From: Lingula anatina
Taxonomy: Eukaryota; Brachiopoda; Lingulata; Lingulida; Lingulidae
DNA: 29,845 bases
NCBI RefSeq assembly: GCF_001039355.2
Contig: NW_019775605.1
Coordinates: 161,706-191,550 of the forward strand
Direction of reading: 5' to 3'
A program made the translations under genes and the position numbers. Under the pieces are notes generated by a model. It saw nothing but the letters and a program-made list of their open reading frames with translations, was not told the DNA's origin and searched no databases. Below are positions 1 through 8,585 of the stretch, piece after piece (position 1 is the stretch's first letter; the number at the start of each line of letters is the position of its first letter).

Positions 1-130
1 AAAAAAAATCTAATTATGTCTCTGACCCATTACCATTCAAGTATACCATTATCCTGATATAAATCAACATCAAATTACAAGAAAGAAAATACATATATAT
101 GTGTGTGCGTGTATGTTTTACCTGCAAATT

Positions 131-322
131 CTAACTACTAAACGTTATATAATTACAATATGATCAATTCCTACATATTCTCTAAGTATATTAAGTGAAT
201 TCTTATATTGTATTACCCTATAATAATAATACAATTTCTAACTACTTAACATCATGTGATTACAATACAATAAATTCCTACATATTCCATAAGTAAATAG
301 TATTACCCTATAAAGACAATTC
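131..322. repeat. Imperfect tandem duplication, ~107-bp unit, downstream of env
   Basis: Two successive copies, about 131-237 and 238-322, both begin CTAACTACT and share the blocks TTCCTACATATTC and ATTACCCTATAA in the same order. The second copy is about 20 bp shorter. It lies 90 bp past the env stop, where the 3' LTR or 3' UTR of the Gypsy element should be, so it may be an LTR-internal duplication. I could not match it to anything upstream of gag, so LTR identity is unproven. The rest of 1-412 is AT-rich, with a short CA/TG run near 95-115 and no gene. Confidence 0.75.
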
Positions 323-412
323 TGGAACAGAGACAGTCACCAGGAGACATCAGCATGGCTGGTGGGACATATCAATCACTGATCGATGCTGATTGACCTC
401 TACTACTGAGGG

Positions 413-2722
413 TTACACATTGGGCACGATACAAGTTTGTTGTATGGGTATGTAATATGTCCTCTTGTGGTGTAATGCCACAAGATGAACATCGAACGGA
501 TTTTTTGTCATTGTTTTTAACGCGAAATATTTTAGGAGACCAACCCTGACTTCAGTTGGTAGCCGATATTCAAATTTTGAGACGGAATTTTCCAATGCAA
601 TGTTTCCCCAAGCTATCTTTACCTTTGGCAAAGTAGCTAACTGAATGTGGTCAATGATGTTGGATGGTTGACCCGATGCCTTTATATCATGGGGACAGGT
701 GTGTAGGGCCAAAATGGGAATGGTTACGCACTGTCTCCCAGTTGTTATTTCCAACGAGATCACATTCTCCCCCTGCCTCGAGCAGATATAAATTAGCACA
801 AAAAGGGAAACCAATACTATGATCGCAATGATCGCTGAAGCAGTGGGGATATATTCCACACTGATAAGGTCATTAATGGAGAAGGGTAAAGACGTTGTGG
901 GGGGTGTAGTGGGATACTTGAAAATGAAGCTAGGTGCAGCATTAGCCTTGTGAAATGAGAAAATTGCTGCTGACATTATTTTTAATCTGTACCCTAAATA
1001 TGCTGAAGTTAGTAACGAAGTTAAGGCAACTCCTACCGCTGTGTAAGTGAGAATTTGATCAAGGTTCATAGATTGGGCAGGTAATGGTAATTCTCCAGTG
1101 AATAGTGGTTCGGCCAGGTCATTAAATATTGTTTGTTGATTCCGCGCTGCTGAGGTAGCTTTTTCTAGATTTAAGTTTAATTTGTGATCTTTTGCCAAAA
1201 ATTGTGAAAATTTGCCTTTGAAAATCTTTATTTCCGGGATCACAATCTCAAGTGTTGTATTAAAAAGGGTGTGACCAAAGATGTTCTGAAAGTAAGAGTC
1301 ATTGAAGAAGTGCTGGAGTAGCGCTAAGTTAATAGGAAAAGTTACGTTTGGTGCAGTGTCTTTAGTCACGCATTCTGGGCTAGATGGGATAAACCTGTTG
1401 AGATACTTAACACCGCAGTCACACGGGATTTGATGAACGCAGAAGTGACAACCTTCTTTTACTGTTTGAGAATCCAGGCACTGCAAGGTGTAATTTTGAA
1501 TTTTTACGAGAAGTGCTCGGTTGTGTGAAATTTGGTATATTTTGGGGGTTATTGATTCCGGAATTAATCTGAAATTACATTCTTGTTTGATGTTCTCTCT
1601 ATCATTATTGAAAAGGGATATCAGGCAGTGTTTTTCGTACAAAATCTGAACGTTTTGCGCATCGCAAATTCTAATCTTTGAACCGACACAAGCCTTCCAT
1701 TTGGCTTCTGAAAACAGGAAATGCTTCTCGCCATCGTCTGATTTTCCAAAATATTGGGGAATGTGAATTAGCTTAGTTGCATGATCGCTAGAGGAATTTA
1801 TGGGTATGGGGAAGGTTCTTACGTTATAGAGGTTAAATTTAGTGGTAAAGGATGTGAGCGGGACTTTTAGAGTTATCACCAATGAGTCATTAAAATAGTG
1901 GACTGAAAATTTGGCAAACTTGTAGTAGAATGCGGATTCCGGCCTCGCCACCCTATAACCATTCAGGTGACTTTGAATGTTTTGGAGGGACTTTTCTAAA
2001 ACTACTGGAGGAATGATGAGAGGTGAGAGTTTGCCATGAATGAGATCATTGATACCAATTAATATGTTTTCTATTTCCAATTTGAGCTTAGAAGCAATGT
2101 TATTCTGCCACATTAACTTAAAGACCATTTTCATCATAATTACCATTTCCTTTTCTACTGACCTTAAATCACCACCCAAGGCTATTCCCAGATCGTGATT
2201 ATCCCTTATACCTCTAACTAGGTTTTCTAACTTCTCATTTTGCCCATTGTGTACTGAACCAAAACGATGAGTTAATTTCTCAAAAGCTACCATTGCTGTT
2301 TGTTGTCGTCGTTGGATTGCATTAATGTGGTTTATCACCCTGTTTAACTGCTGGTCAGTGGCCACCCCAAAAAGTGAGTGCGCCGCCTGACCAAGAAACG
2401 GAAGTAGTGACCTTTTTTGACGTAACAAAGTTTTCAACATGATCTCCTGGACTTGTTGTTGTAGATCTCCGAGTTGTCTGGCACTATCGACATACAGTTT
2501 CCGGGACTCATCGAGTGCAAACTCAATGGTCCTGCATGTAGTTCTGTCGAGACGACTGCCACAGGGAGCTGCAGGAGGTGGTCTGAGAGGAAGTCTGGGT
2601 AGTTGCAGGGTATAAGAGTGAAGCCAGTATTTGTCAGCTAACAGAACGATCCCTTCCGCCTGGAAGGTTGCACCGTAGTTAATTCTATGTTCATCTGGGG
2701 ACTCTGCGTCCAGTGCCTCCAC
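413..2722 (-). CDS. env: Env-like membrane fusion protein of the Gypsy element (F-protein-like)
   Basis: About 770 residues. Residues 101-104 are RQKR, a furin-type site, followed directly by a hydrophobic Gly/Ala/Phe-rich stretch (105-122) like a fusion peptide, then a heptad-like helical region (122-170). This is the arrangement of baculovirus F and insect errantivirus Env proteins. Several N-glycosylation sequons (NDS, NYT, NVT, NTT) and a Cys cluster at 425-436 follow. Two hydrophobic segments, 557-579 and 627-648, precede an unusually long ~120-residue C-terminal tail. The listed first codon (2722) is GTG, not a true start. The frame stays open to 2818, with a signal-peptide-like hydrophobic stretch at about 2763-2725 and a splice acceptor at 2773, so expression from a spliced mRNA is inferred. 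Membrane fusion is inferred from architecture only. Confidence 0.82.
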   Translation of the reverse strand: MEALDAESPDEHRINYGATFQAEGIVLLADKYWLHSYTLQLPRLPLRPPPAAPCGSRLDRTTCRTIEFALDESRKLYVDSARQLGDLQQQVQEIMLKTLLRQKRSLLPFLGQAAHSLFGVATDQQLNRVINHINAIQRRQQTAMVAFEKLTHRFGSVHNGQNEKLENLVRGIRDNHDLGIALGGDLRSVEKEMVIMMKMVFKLMWQNNIASKLKLEIENILIGINDLIHGKLSPLIIPPVVLEKSLQNIQSHLNGYRVARPESAFYYKFAKFSVHYFNDSLVITLKVPLTSFTTKFNLYNVRTFPIPINSSSDHATKLIHIPQYFGKSDDGEKHFLFSEAKWKACVGSKIRICDAQNVQILYEKHCLISLFNNDRENIKQECNFRLIPESITPKIYQISHNRALLVKIQNYTLQCLDSQTVKEGCHFCVHQIPCDCGVKYLNRFIPSSPECVTKDTAPNVTFPINLALLQHFFNDSYFQNIFGHTLFNTTLEIVIPEIKIFKGKFSQFLAKDHKLNLNLEKATSAARNQQTIFNDLAEPLFTGELPLPAQSMNLDQILTYTAVGVALTSLLTSAYLGYRLKIMSAAIFSFHKANAAPSFIFKYPTTPPTTSLPFSINDLISVEYIPTASAIIAIIVLVSLFVLIYICSRQGENVISLEITTGRQCVTIPILALHTCPHDIKASGQPSNIIDHIQLATLPKVKIAWGNIALENSVSKFEYRLPTEVRVGLLKYFALKTMTKNPFDVHLVALHHKRTYYIPIQQTCIVPNV

Positions 2723-2772
2723 ATAGGTGATAACTGCAACGCATATTATCAGAAGGCCGAGCCAACCTTGCC

Positions 2773-2798
2773 CTGGAGAGGAGATAGAGAGAAAGGGG
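2773..2798 (-). other. Predicted 3' splice site for env subgenomic mRNA
   Basis: On the minus strand a long pyrimidine tract (CCCCTTTCTCTCTATCTCCT) runs into TCTCCAG, with the exon starting at 2772. The env frame continues from there with no stop, begins with a hydrophobic signal-like segment and contains no ATG before the mature part. A TAG at 2821-2819 blocks the frame just upstream. An acceptor here fits env expression by splicing, as in insect errantiviruses. A weak donor candidate (GTAAGG, 8381-8376) lies in the 5' leader. Confidence 0.65.
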
Positions 2799-3005
2799 TA
2801 AACCAGATGCTTTAATGTCTAGAGGCCAGCTCAATGAACAAGGGCATGGTTTGAAGAAAAAGTAGGATAGAGTACCAGGGAATTATGAATTCAGCCTTAC
2901 AAGATAATAATGTGCAAGATGCTCTTCTGTGTCTCTAGCTTTATGAGTACTGCATAATATAATTACATGGATCACCCTTGCATTCTGACTAAACAAGTTA
3001 TTCTT

Positions 3006-6000
3006 TTATTCTCTAACATACTTTCTTTTATTCTTCCTCTTCTTACCATTCAAGGTTTTGTTAGTGTGAAATCCTCTAATCAGACATGGGGGTACCTTAT
3101 TCTTCTCAACCCATTCATGTTTGCTAGTACCCTCCCATTTGACGTAATACACTTTCCTCCCTTGGTAATTGTTGCACTTAACGATTTTATCTACTAACTT
3201 TGTCTCTTGTAAACTATTGGGCATGTCAGTTTGAATAGTGGATGGTGTGTCTACTACTGTTGAACTTGCATCAGTTTCATTTACTACACGAGGGCCCAAG
3301 TCAGGATATGGTGTTCTTGTGATAGGATCCTTATATGGTTTCAGCCTATCTGCATTGACTGGGGCTTTTCGTAATTTGTCTGTATTGCAATCACGCACTC
3401 TGAATGTAGCATTCCCTAGTTTCTCGACTATATAGAAAGGACCATGATATTTGTCTGTTAGTTTGGAAGACAATCCTTTGGGAGTTTGCTCAACTTTTAT
3501 CAATACCCTATCTGTGAGGTCATAGGTTGCTACCTTAGCCTTTTTATCATGAACCTCGCGGTCTTTGTACTGGGTGCTGAGTTTTATGTTGGCTGCTGCC
3601 TTCCGTCCTGTTTCTAAACATTTTTGCTTTTTGTCTAGAAATTCTTTGATGTTTTGGGGAGCATCATCCTTAGGGATGAGGATGTTGTCCAGGGGAGTGG
3701 CCATTTCTTTACCAAAGAGAAGAAAGAATGGTGAATAACCTGTCGCGACAGAAGGAGTAGCTCTGTACGACATGAGGACAGATGATAAGTGCTGTGACCA
3801 ATCTATTTGCTCAGGCTTGCAAAGTGCTCTTAATGACTGCCAGATAAAGCTGTTAAATCTCTCGCATACCGAGTTAGATTGCGGGTGATATGCTGCCGTG
3901 CAGCGATGTTCTACATTAAACAAATCACAAATAGCATTCACTAATTTGGAGCGGAAATTTTGCCCTCTATCCGTTATGATCTCCACCGGTGCCCCATACC
4001 TGGTAAAAATTTGGGAGTAAAGTATCTCTGCTATCTCGCTAGCTTCTTGGGTGACAAGTGGGAATGCCTCTGGCCACCGGGTGAAGGAATCGACCACAAG
4101 AAGAATGTACTTATGTCCAGTCTCAGACTTGACTAGGGGACCCAGGATGTCCATGTGCCATGTGTGAAAGACGTTTGTAATAGGAAGAGACTGCAAAGGG
4201 GTCTTAACAGTGTCATAGTTCCTTTTTACTTTTTGACAAATTTCACATGTTTTGACATAACGTTTTACGTCCCGGGGCATGCGAGGCCAATAATACTTTA
4301 AGCGTATAGCTTCTAGAGTTCTAATGTAACCTTGGTGGCAACCGCCAGCCTTGGAGTCATGATAAGCAGACAATACCAAACTTCTATAACAACCAGGGAC
4401 AACAAGTTGGTAACAAATAGAGTCATCACCAGAATCCAACTTTCGAGAGTTTTGGTGTTGATGATATAGGACACCATCCTTTAAGAGGTAGGATTTCCTG
4501 TAATTAATTTGCAGTTGGGTGGAATTTTCAGAATCGGATTCTAGTGCCTGAACTATCGGACCCAGTTCCTTAGAATGCCTTTGCTTTTCAGCAATATCCT
4601 TGAATTTGTCATAATCGATTCCACTAGGTGAGGAGGGTTTGGGCGATGGAGAGGAAATGCTGGAAATAGGAGCTACGACTGGGGTCTTTGATATAGCAAT
4701 GGGGAACTTCAAGCTAAAAAACTCACCAGTACTACCAACCACTGGAAACGTCTCTGTAGCGACCGAACCAACTTCCTGCTGTAAATCAAGTGTAAGGTCT
4801 GGCTGCCGAGATAGACAGTCAGTTGGGTTAAGACTTCCCTTTTTGTATTCAATAGTGTAGTCTAAGTCCTGGAGTTCAATGGCCCAATTATTTAATTTCG
4901 AATTGCTTGATTTCTTTGTTTGAAGCCATTGTAAGGGTTTGTGATCCGTAATTGCCTTGAAATGTTTGTTTTGAAGAAACTGTTTATATTCTCTAACTCC
5001 CTCAACCATTGCTAAGCATTCCTTTTCTGTTGTACCATAGTTAAGCTCTGCTTTACGTAAGGAACGAGACCCATAAGCAATTGCATGCTCACGGCCATCA
5101 TCACTAATTTGACTTAGCATATAACCAATTGCAAAATCTGAGGCAGCTGTCGCAAGAGCCTCCTTCAACTCAACAAATGCTTTCTCACAGGAATCTGACC
5201 ATACAAACTTGTTTGCTTTACTAGTGAGAGCTGATAAGGGAGCAGCAATATGTGCATAATTCTTAACAAATTTCCTATAGTAGTTGCATAGCCCAAGAAA
5301 GCTTTTAACACCCGTGTGGTTTTTTGGTCTCGCGATTTTCTGAACCATTTCAATTTTGGATTTATCAACTTCAATACCATCTTTGGATAAAACATGACCC
5401 AGGAAGCAAATCTTTTTGACTGCAAATTTACATTTTGAAGGATTGAGTGCTAAATTCGCTGCTTTTAGTCTCTTAAATACAAGATCTAGATGTTCCAAAT
5501 GTTCATCGAAATTCTTGCTAAAAATGATCACGTCATCAATGTACACCAAGGCAATTCGCCAATTTAAATTTTTGAGAATCCTTGACATGGCAGCTTGATA
5601 CGCGGACGTTGCGTTTCGAACCCCAAACGGAAGTCGTGTGAATTGAAAGTGGCCGTGATGGGTAACAAATGCAGTTTTGTGCTTTGTCTTTTCATCTAAT
5701 TTCACTTGCCAGTAACCACTTTTGACATCTATGGAGCTAAAAATTTGAGCATTGGAGTCAGCTATGGTTTCAAACACGTCTGACAGTCTGGGTAGGGGAA
5801 AGTGTTTGGGAGTGGTCACTGCATTTAGTTTCCTGTAGTCTACTGCAAACCTAAATGAGCCATCCTTCTTTTTAACGAGAACCACTGGGCTGGCCCAAGG
5901 ACTTGAAGATTCTTCTATAATACCATACTTAAGCATATCATCTACCTGACTTTCAATTTCCCTTCTCTTATCTGGAGTTTGATTGTAATGCCTTTGCCTT

Positions 6001-6986
6001 TGGGGTACAGCGTCCCCTGTGTCTATTTCATAAGCTTCAACATTTGACTTTCCTAATTCGGCTGTGCAAGTAGCAAAAGAACTTCTATGCTTACCAACAA
6101 AAACCATCAATTTCCTTTTCTGCTCTTCACACAAATCAGAGTCAGACACATCAATGCCCATGTCTTCAGCTATCTTAACATAATCGTCATCTGAAGGGCA
6201 TTCAGTGGGAAGAAGAGGGATAGTGACATTGGCATCAGTATCAGCTGGGGAATCAAAGTGAGAGATATTGTTTGCCTGAATAGGTAGAGCCTTGGCCAGG
6301 ACCTTATCTTTGGGTATATGGATGGGACTATCAGAAGGATTGAAAATTCGACAGGCTGCACCAGACTTGGACGCATTCACAATACACTTAGCAAGGAGGT
6401 AGTTGGAGTTGACAGGTTCGAGAAGCAAGAGTTTGGAGGTAGAAAGATTAGTGCATGCAATTTTGACAGGGATTAGACTTTCTGACATAGGGTCTAGTGT
6501 TACAGATTTGGATGAACGAGCCAGACCAAGCCACTGGGGTTTCGTGATTGAACATACGTTAGTTTTATTGAAAATGATTTTGCTGTTCAAAGTGTCAACT
6601 GTAGCGCCAAATTTAGTGAGGAAATCCATGCCTAGAATTACTTTCCTTGGGAGGTATGGAAAGACGTAAAATTTGTGGGCAAATGTTTTGTTACCAATTC
6701 GAAATGAAATGTTAATGCAGTGATCAATGGGAATTAAATCTCCGCCTACTCCTGAAACAGCTTTTAAGTCGGACTGTTCGAAATTCAGTTGGTGTTTATG
6801 TTTTAGTCTTGAAATGGTATCTCTAGAAATGCAAGAAATAGAGGCACCTGTGTCAACCATTGCCTTCAGAGAAAAATTTTCAAAGTGTATTAATACTAGA
6901 TTATGATCCAGTGGGTCAGAGGATTGGATTGAACAAATGGATGGGTCAGTTTGGGAGGGTGGGTTTGGAAAACTTGTATCGTGCAC
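3006..6986 (-). CDS. pol: Gypsy Pol: protease, RT, RNase H, integrase, chromodomain
   Basis: 1326 residues. The protease motif VDTGAS lies at 44-49. RT spans about 365-545, with the first Asp in SSIDVKSGYW (D420) and YIDD at 482-485. RNase H keeps E656 and D681, but the usual TDAS motif reads TAAS (613-616) and about 20-25 residues before it are missing. Integrase has an HHCC finger (H876, H884, C914, C917) and a D946-D1006-E1042 triad, so exact D,D35E spacing. A GPF module sits at about 1182 and a chromodomain-like module at 1264-1306 (YYVKWEG, HEWVE), followed by a Lys/Arg tail. The first codon is GTG; the first ATG is M43, inside the protease. With the shared Gag frame this implies synthesis as a Gag-Pol readthrough product. 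RNase H is probably inactive in this copy. Confidence 0.93.
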   Translation of the reverse strand: MHDTSFPNPPSQTDPSICSIQSSDPLDHNLVLIHFENFSLKAMVDTGASISCISRDTISRLKHKHQLNFEQSDLKAVSGVGGDLIPIDHCINISFRIGNKTFAHKFYVFPYLPRKVILGMDFLTKFGATVDTLNSKIIFNKTNVCSITKPQWLGLARSSKSVTLDPMSESLIPVKIACTNLSTSKLLLLEPVNSNYLLAKCIVNASKSGAACRIFNPSDSPIHIPKDKVLAKALPIQANNISHFDSPADTDANVTIPLLPTECPSDDDYVKIAEDMGIDVSDSDLCEEQKRKLMVFVGKHRSSFATCTAELGKSNVEAYEIDTGDAVPQRQRHYNQTPDKRREIESQVDDMLKYGIIEESSSPWASPVVLVKKKDGSFRFAVDYRKLNAVTTPKHFPLPRLSDVFETIADSNAQIFSSIDVKSGYWQVKLDEKTKHKTAFVTHHGHFQFTRLPFGVRNATSAYQAAMSRILKNLNWRIALVYIDDVIIFSKNFDEHLEHLDLVFKRLKAANLALNPSKCKFAVKKICFLGHVLSKDGIEVDKSKIEMVQKIARPKNHTGVKSFLGLCNYYRKFVKNYAHIAAPLSALTSKANKFVWSDSCEKAFVELKEALATAASDFAIGYMLSQISDDGREHAIAYGSRSLRKAELNYGTTEKECLAMVEGVREYKQFLQNKHFKAITDHKPLQWLQTKKSSNSKLNNWAIELQDLDYTIEYKKGSLNPTDCLSRQPDLTLDLQQEVGSVATETFPVVGSTGEFFSLKFPIAISKTPVVAPISSISSPSPKPSSPSGIDYDKFKDIAEKQRHSKELGPIVQALESDSENSTQLQINYRKSYLLKDGVLYHQHQNSRKLDSGDDSICYQLVVPGCYRSLVLSAYHDSKAGGCHQGYIRTLEAIRLKYYWPRMPRDVKRYVKTCEICQKVKRNYDTVKTPLQSLPITNVFHTWHMDILGPLVKSETGHKYILLVVDSFTRWPEAFPLVTQEASEIAEILYSQIFTRYGAPVEIITDRGQNFRSKLVNAICDLFNVEHRCTAAYHPQSNSVCERFNSFIWQSLRALCKPEQIDWSQHLSSVLMSYRATPSVATGYSPFFLLFGKEMATPLDNILIPKDDAPQNIKEFLDKKQKCLETGRKAAANIKLSTQYKDREVHDKKAKVATYDLTDRVLIKVEQTPKGLSSKLTDKYHGPFYIVEKLGNATFRVRDCNTDKLRKAPVNADRLKPYKDPITRTPYPDLGPRVVNETDASSTVVDTPSTIQTDMPNSLQETKLVDKIVKCNNYQGRKVYYVKWEGTSKHEWVEKNKVPPCLIRGFHTNKTLNGKKRKNKRKYVRE

Positions 6987-6992
6987 GTGTCC

Positions 6993-6995
6993 CTA
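6993..6995 (-). promoter_or_regulatory. In-frame gag/pol TAG, candidate stop-codon readthrough site
   Basis: Gag ends ...GAA CAA TAG and the next codons GGA CAC GTG continue into Pol in the same frame, without overlap or frameshift. CAA before and GGA after a UAG resemble known leaky contexts (tobamovirus CAA-UAG; gammaretrovirus UAG-GGA). Pol lacks a usable start codon. I see no convincing pseudoknot downstream, only the short palindromes CACGTG and GTGCAC, so readthrough is inferred; a chance nonsense mutation in a single gag-pol frame is the alternative. Confidence 0.55.
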
Positions 6996-8288
6996 TTGTT
7001 CTATTACTGACCTGCAGGCAGGTGCTATATGACCAAACTTGTTGCATTTATAACATCTTTTATCTTTTGCATAGCATCGATCAAATAATTGACAGTTCCA
7101 CTTACCACATCTGTAGCATCCCCTGCTTTGCTCCTGGCTGCTGTTTCTGCTCCTAAAGCTCTCCCTTCTGTCTGTCCTCTGTGCTGTCCTATTTTCCCTA
7201 TTGTTCTGGAAATGGACATTCTTTTTATGATGAGTTTGAACACTGTTGACTTGATTGTTGATAAGGGCTTGCATCTGTGTTACGAGTGTCGCCATGTTTG
7301 CCTGAATTGCATCAGAAACAATTTTGTTGACATCAGCTGGTGTTACAGAGGATACTGCCACACTTACTTTTGTTGCAGACTCAGCTCTAACAGCTGTTTC
7401 AGTTAAATCCTCCAAAGATGAGGGGTTTTCTAATAAAACAACTTGCTTGATGGAGGGGTTCAACCCATTAATAATGGCATCAATTATTTGATTATTATCT
7501 AAATCTAAATCTTTCCCTAGAGAAATTATTTTGTCTATGAAATCTTGTGCTGTTTCACCACCTTGTTTGTGGTTAAAAAATTTTGCTTTTTTATCTCTAG
7601 TTTCTGCTGAATTTAAGGCATATCTTTTTAAAAATAGCTCCCTTAACCGTGCATAACTAAGAAGACTTGTATCAATGGTTTTTAACCATAATTTAGCTTT
7701 GTCTTGTAACAGAAATTGAAAATTTTGAATTTTCTGCTGTTCAGAGAAGCCTACATAAGTACAGTATTGTTCATATTTTGTTAACCAGTCCCTAGCACTC
7801 TCTTCACTCCTGCCTGTAAACGGTATTGGTGTAAGGTGTGGGGGTACAGTGTACATTACCACCGCTGCATTAGCCAATGTAGGTGCTGCTACTGGCATGG
7901 CTGCTGGCGCTGTGACTGGCATTGTTGCTGGCACTGCTGCTGCTGCTGGTGCCACCGATCCTGATATTGTCGCCACTGGCGCCGCTGCTACTGGTGCTAT
8001 TACTGGCGCTGTCGTCACTGGTGCTGACGTCACTGGGGCTGCTAAGGGGGCTCCTAATGGGGCAGCTGTCACAGCAGCTGACGTTGCTGGAATTGCTGTC
8101 GTTGATGCTGCTTGAGTTGATGTTGCTGTTGTTGTTGGAGCTGTTGTTGCTGACGTTGTTGCTGAAGCTTCTACTGGAGGAGTTGCTGGGTCTGCCACTT
8201 CTGGCCCAGGCATGCTAGAGGAGCTTGCGCCTTCTTGCTGTGTGTGGGATCTAGTAACTCTTCCACCGGGGATCAGGGGACTCGGCAT
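6993..8288 (-). CDS. gag: Gypsy Gag (capsid and nucleocapsid)
   Basis: 431 residues, starting at ATG. Residues ~20-140 are a low-complexity Ala/Pro/Thr/Val stretch. Residues ~150-300 match a retrotransposon capsid domain, with FTGRSEESARDWLTKYEQ near its start. The C-terminus has two Cys clusters: an atypical CX2CX4CX5C at 391-405 and a canonical CCHC knuckle at 412-425 (CX2CX4HX4C), for RNA binding and packaging. It ends at a TAG after ACRSVIEQ, directly in frame with pol. The antisense reading frames over 7849-8218 are products of its repetitive codons. I judge Gag intact. Confidence 0.9.
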   Translation of the reverse strand: MPSPLIPGGRVTRSHTQQEGASSSSMPGPEVADPATPPVEASATTSATTAPTTTATSTQAASTTAIPATSAAVTAAPLGAPLAAPVTSAPVTTAPVIAPVAAAPVATISGSVAPAAAAVPATMPVTAPAAMPVAAPTLANAAVVMYTVPPHLTPIPFTGRSEESARDWLTKYEQYCTYVGFSEQQKIQNFQFLLQDKAKLWLKTIDTSLLSYARLRELFLKRYALNSAETRDKKAKFFNHKQGGETAQDFIDKIISLGKDLDLDNNQIIDAIINGLNPSIKQVVLLENPSSLEDLTETAVRAESATKVSVAVSSVTPADVNKIVSDAIQANMATLVTQMQALINNQVNSVQTHHKKNVHFQNNRENRTAQRTDRRESFRSRNSSQEQSRGCYRCGKWNCQLFDRCYAKDKRCYKCNKFGHIAPACRSVIEQ

Positions 8289-8585
8289 GGCTGCTTAACA
8301 CCACAGGTTTTCCACCAGTTTCACAGCCAGGAAAAGGACACAACACTTCCTCAGATTTTCTGCCTGTTTATTGAACCTTACTCCCACCAGTATAGCTACA
8401 ACGCCTACTACTGCTCCTGCTGTTACTGGAGGGCTGTGGAAGACCCTCCATTTATTATGGTCTCCACATAATACCACTATTGAGAACTAAATACAATTTA
8501 CATAAAACAATTAAAATTCCGGTATAATAATGCCATCAGAAGTAAATGCAGTTCTGTCTTCAACATATAAATATTAATGATAATT
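8289..8585 (-). other. 5' leader / possible LTR remnant of the Gypsy element
   Basis: About 300 bp between the gag ATG and the BEL junction. On the minus strand there are an AATAAA near 8372-8367, a short upstream ORF starting at 8451 and a weak splice donor at 8381. The phase of that short ORF at the donor is compatible with the phase of the env exon at 2772. 8480-8585 is AT-rich and LTR-like in composition, but I find no repeat of it near 1-412 and no clear tRNA-complementary primer site. The small frame at 8295-8477 has a hydrophobic patch but nothing recognisable. Confidence 0.4.

Larger units (their letters stand above)
413..8477 (-). mobile_element. Ty3/Gypsy-type endogenous element with gag, pol and env-like gene
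   Basis: Three long minus-strand frames in retroviral order: gag 8288-6993, pol 6986-3006, env-like 2722-413. Order, spacing and domains (CCHC Gag, aspartic protease, RT, RNase H, DDE integrase, membrane fusion-like protein) define an env-bearing LTR retroelement. All three large frames are open, so the copy is fairly young, but pol has a damaging internal deletion. No matching LTR pair, confident primer-binding site or polypurine tract was found. The 5' leader runs straight into the truncated BEL element at about 8590, so the 5' LTR may be partly lost. Outer boundaries given here are nominal. Confidence 0.85.

Noticed and set aside
7849-8218. Antisense Ala/Val- and Leu-rich frames over gag
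   Set aside because: They mirror the repetitive Ala/Pro/Thr codons of the Gag N-terminus and have no independent support.
8281-8585. 5' LTR and primer-binding site of the Gypsy element
   Set aside because: No segment here matches 1-412 and no TGG-starting tRNA-complementary site stands out, so no LTR pair was called.
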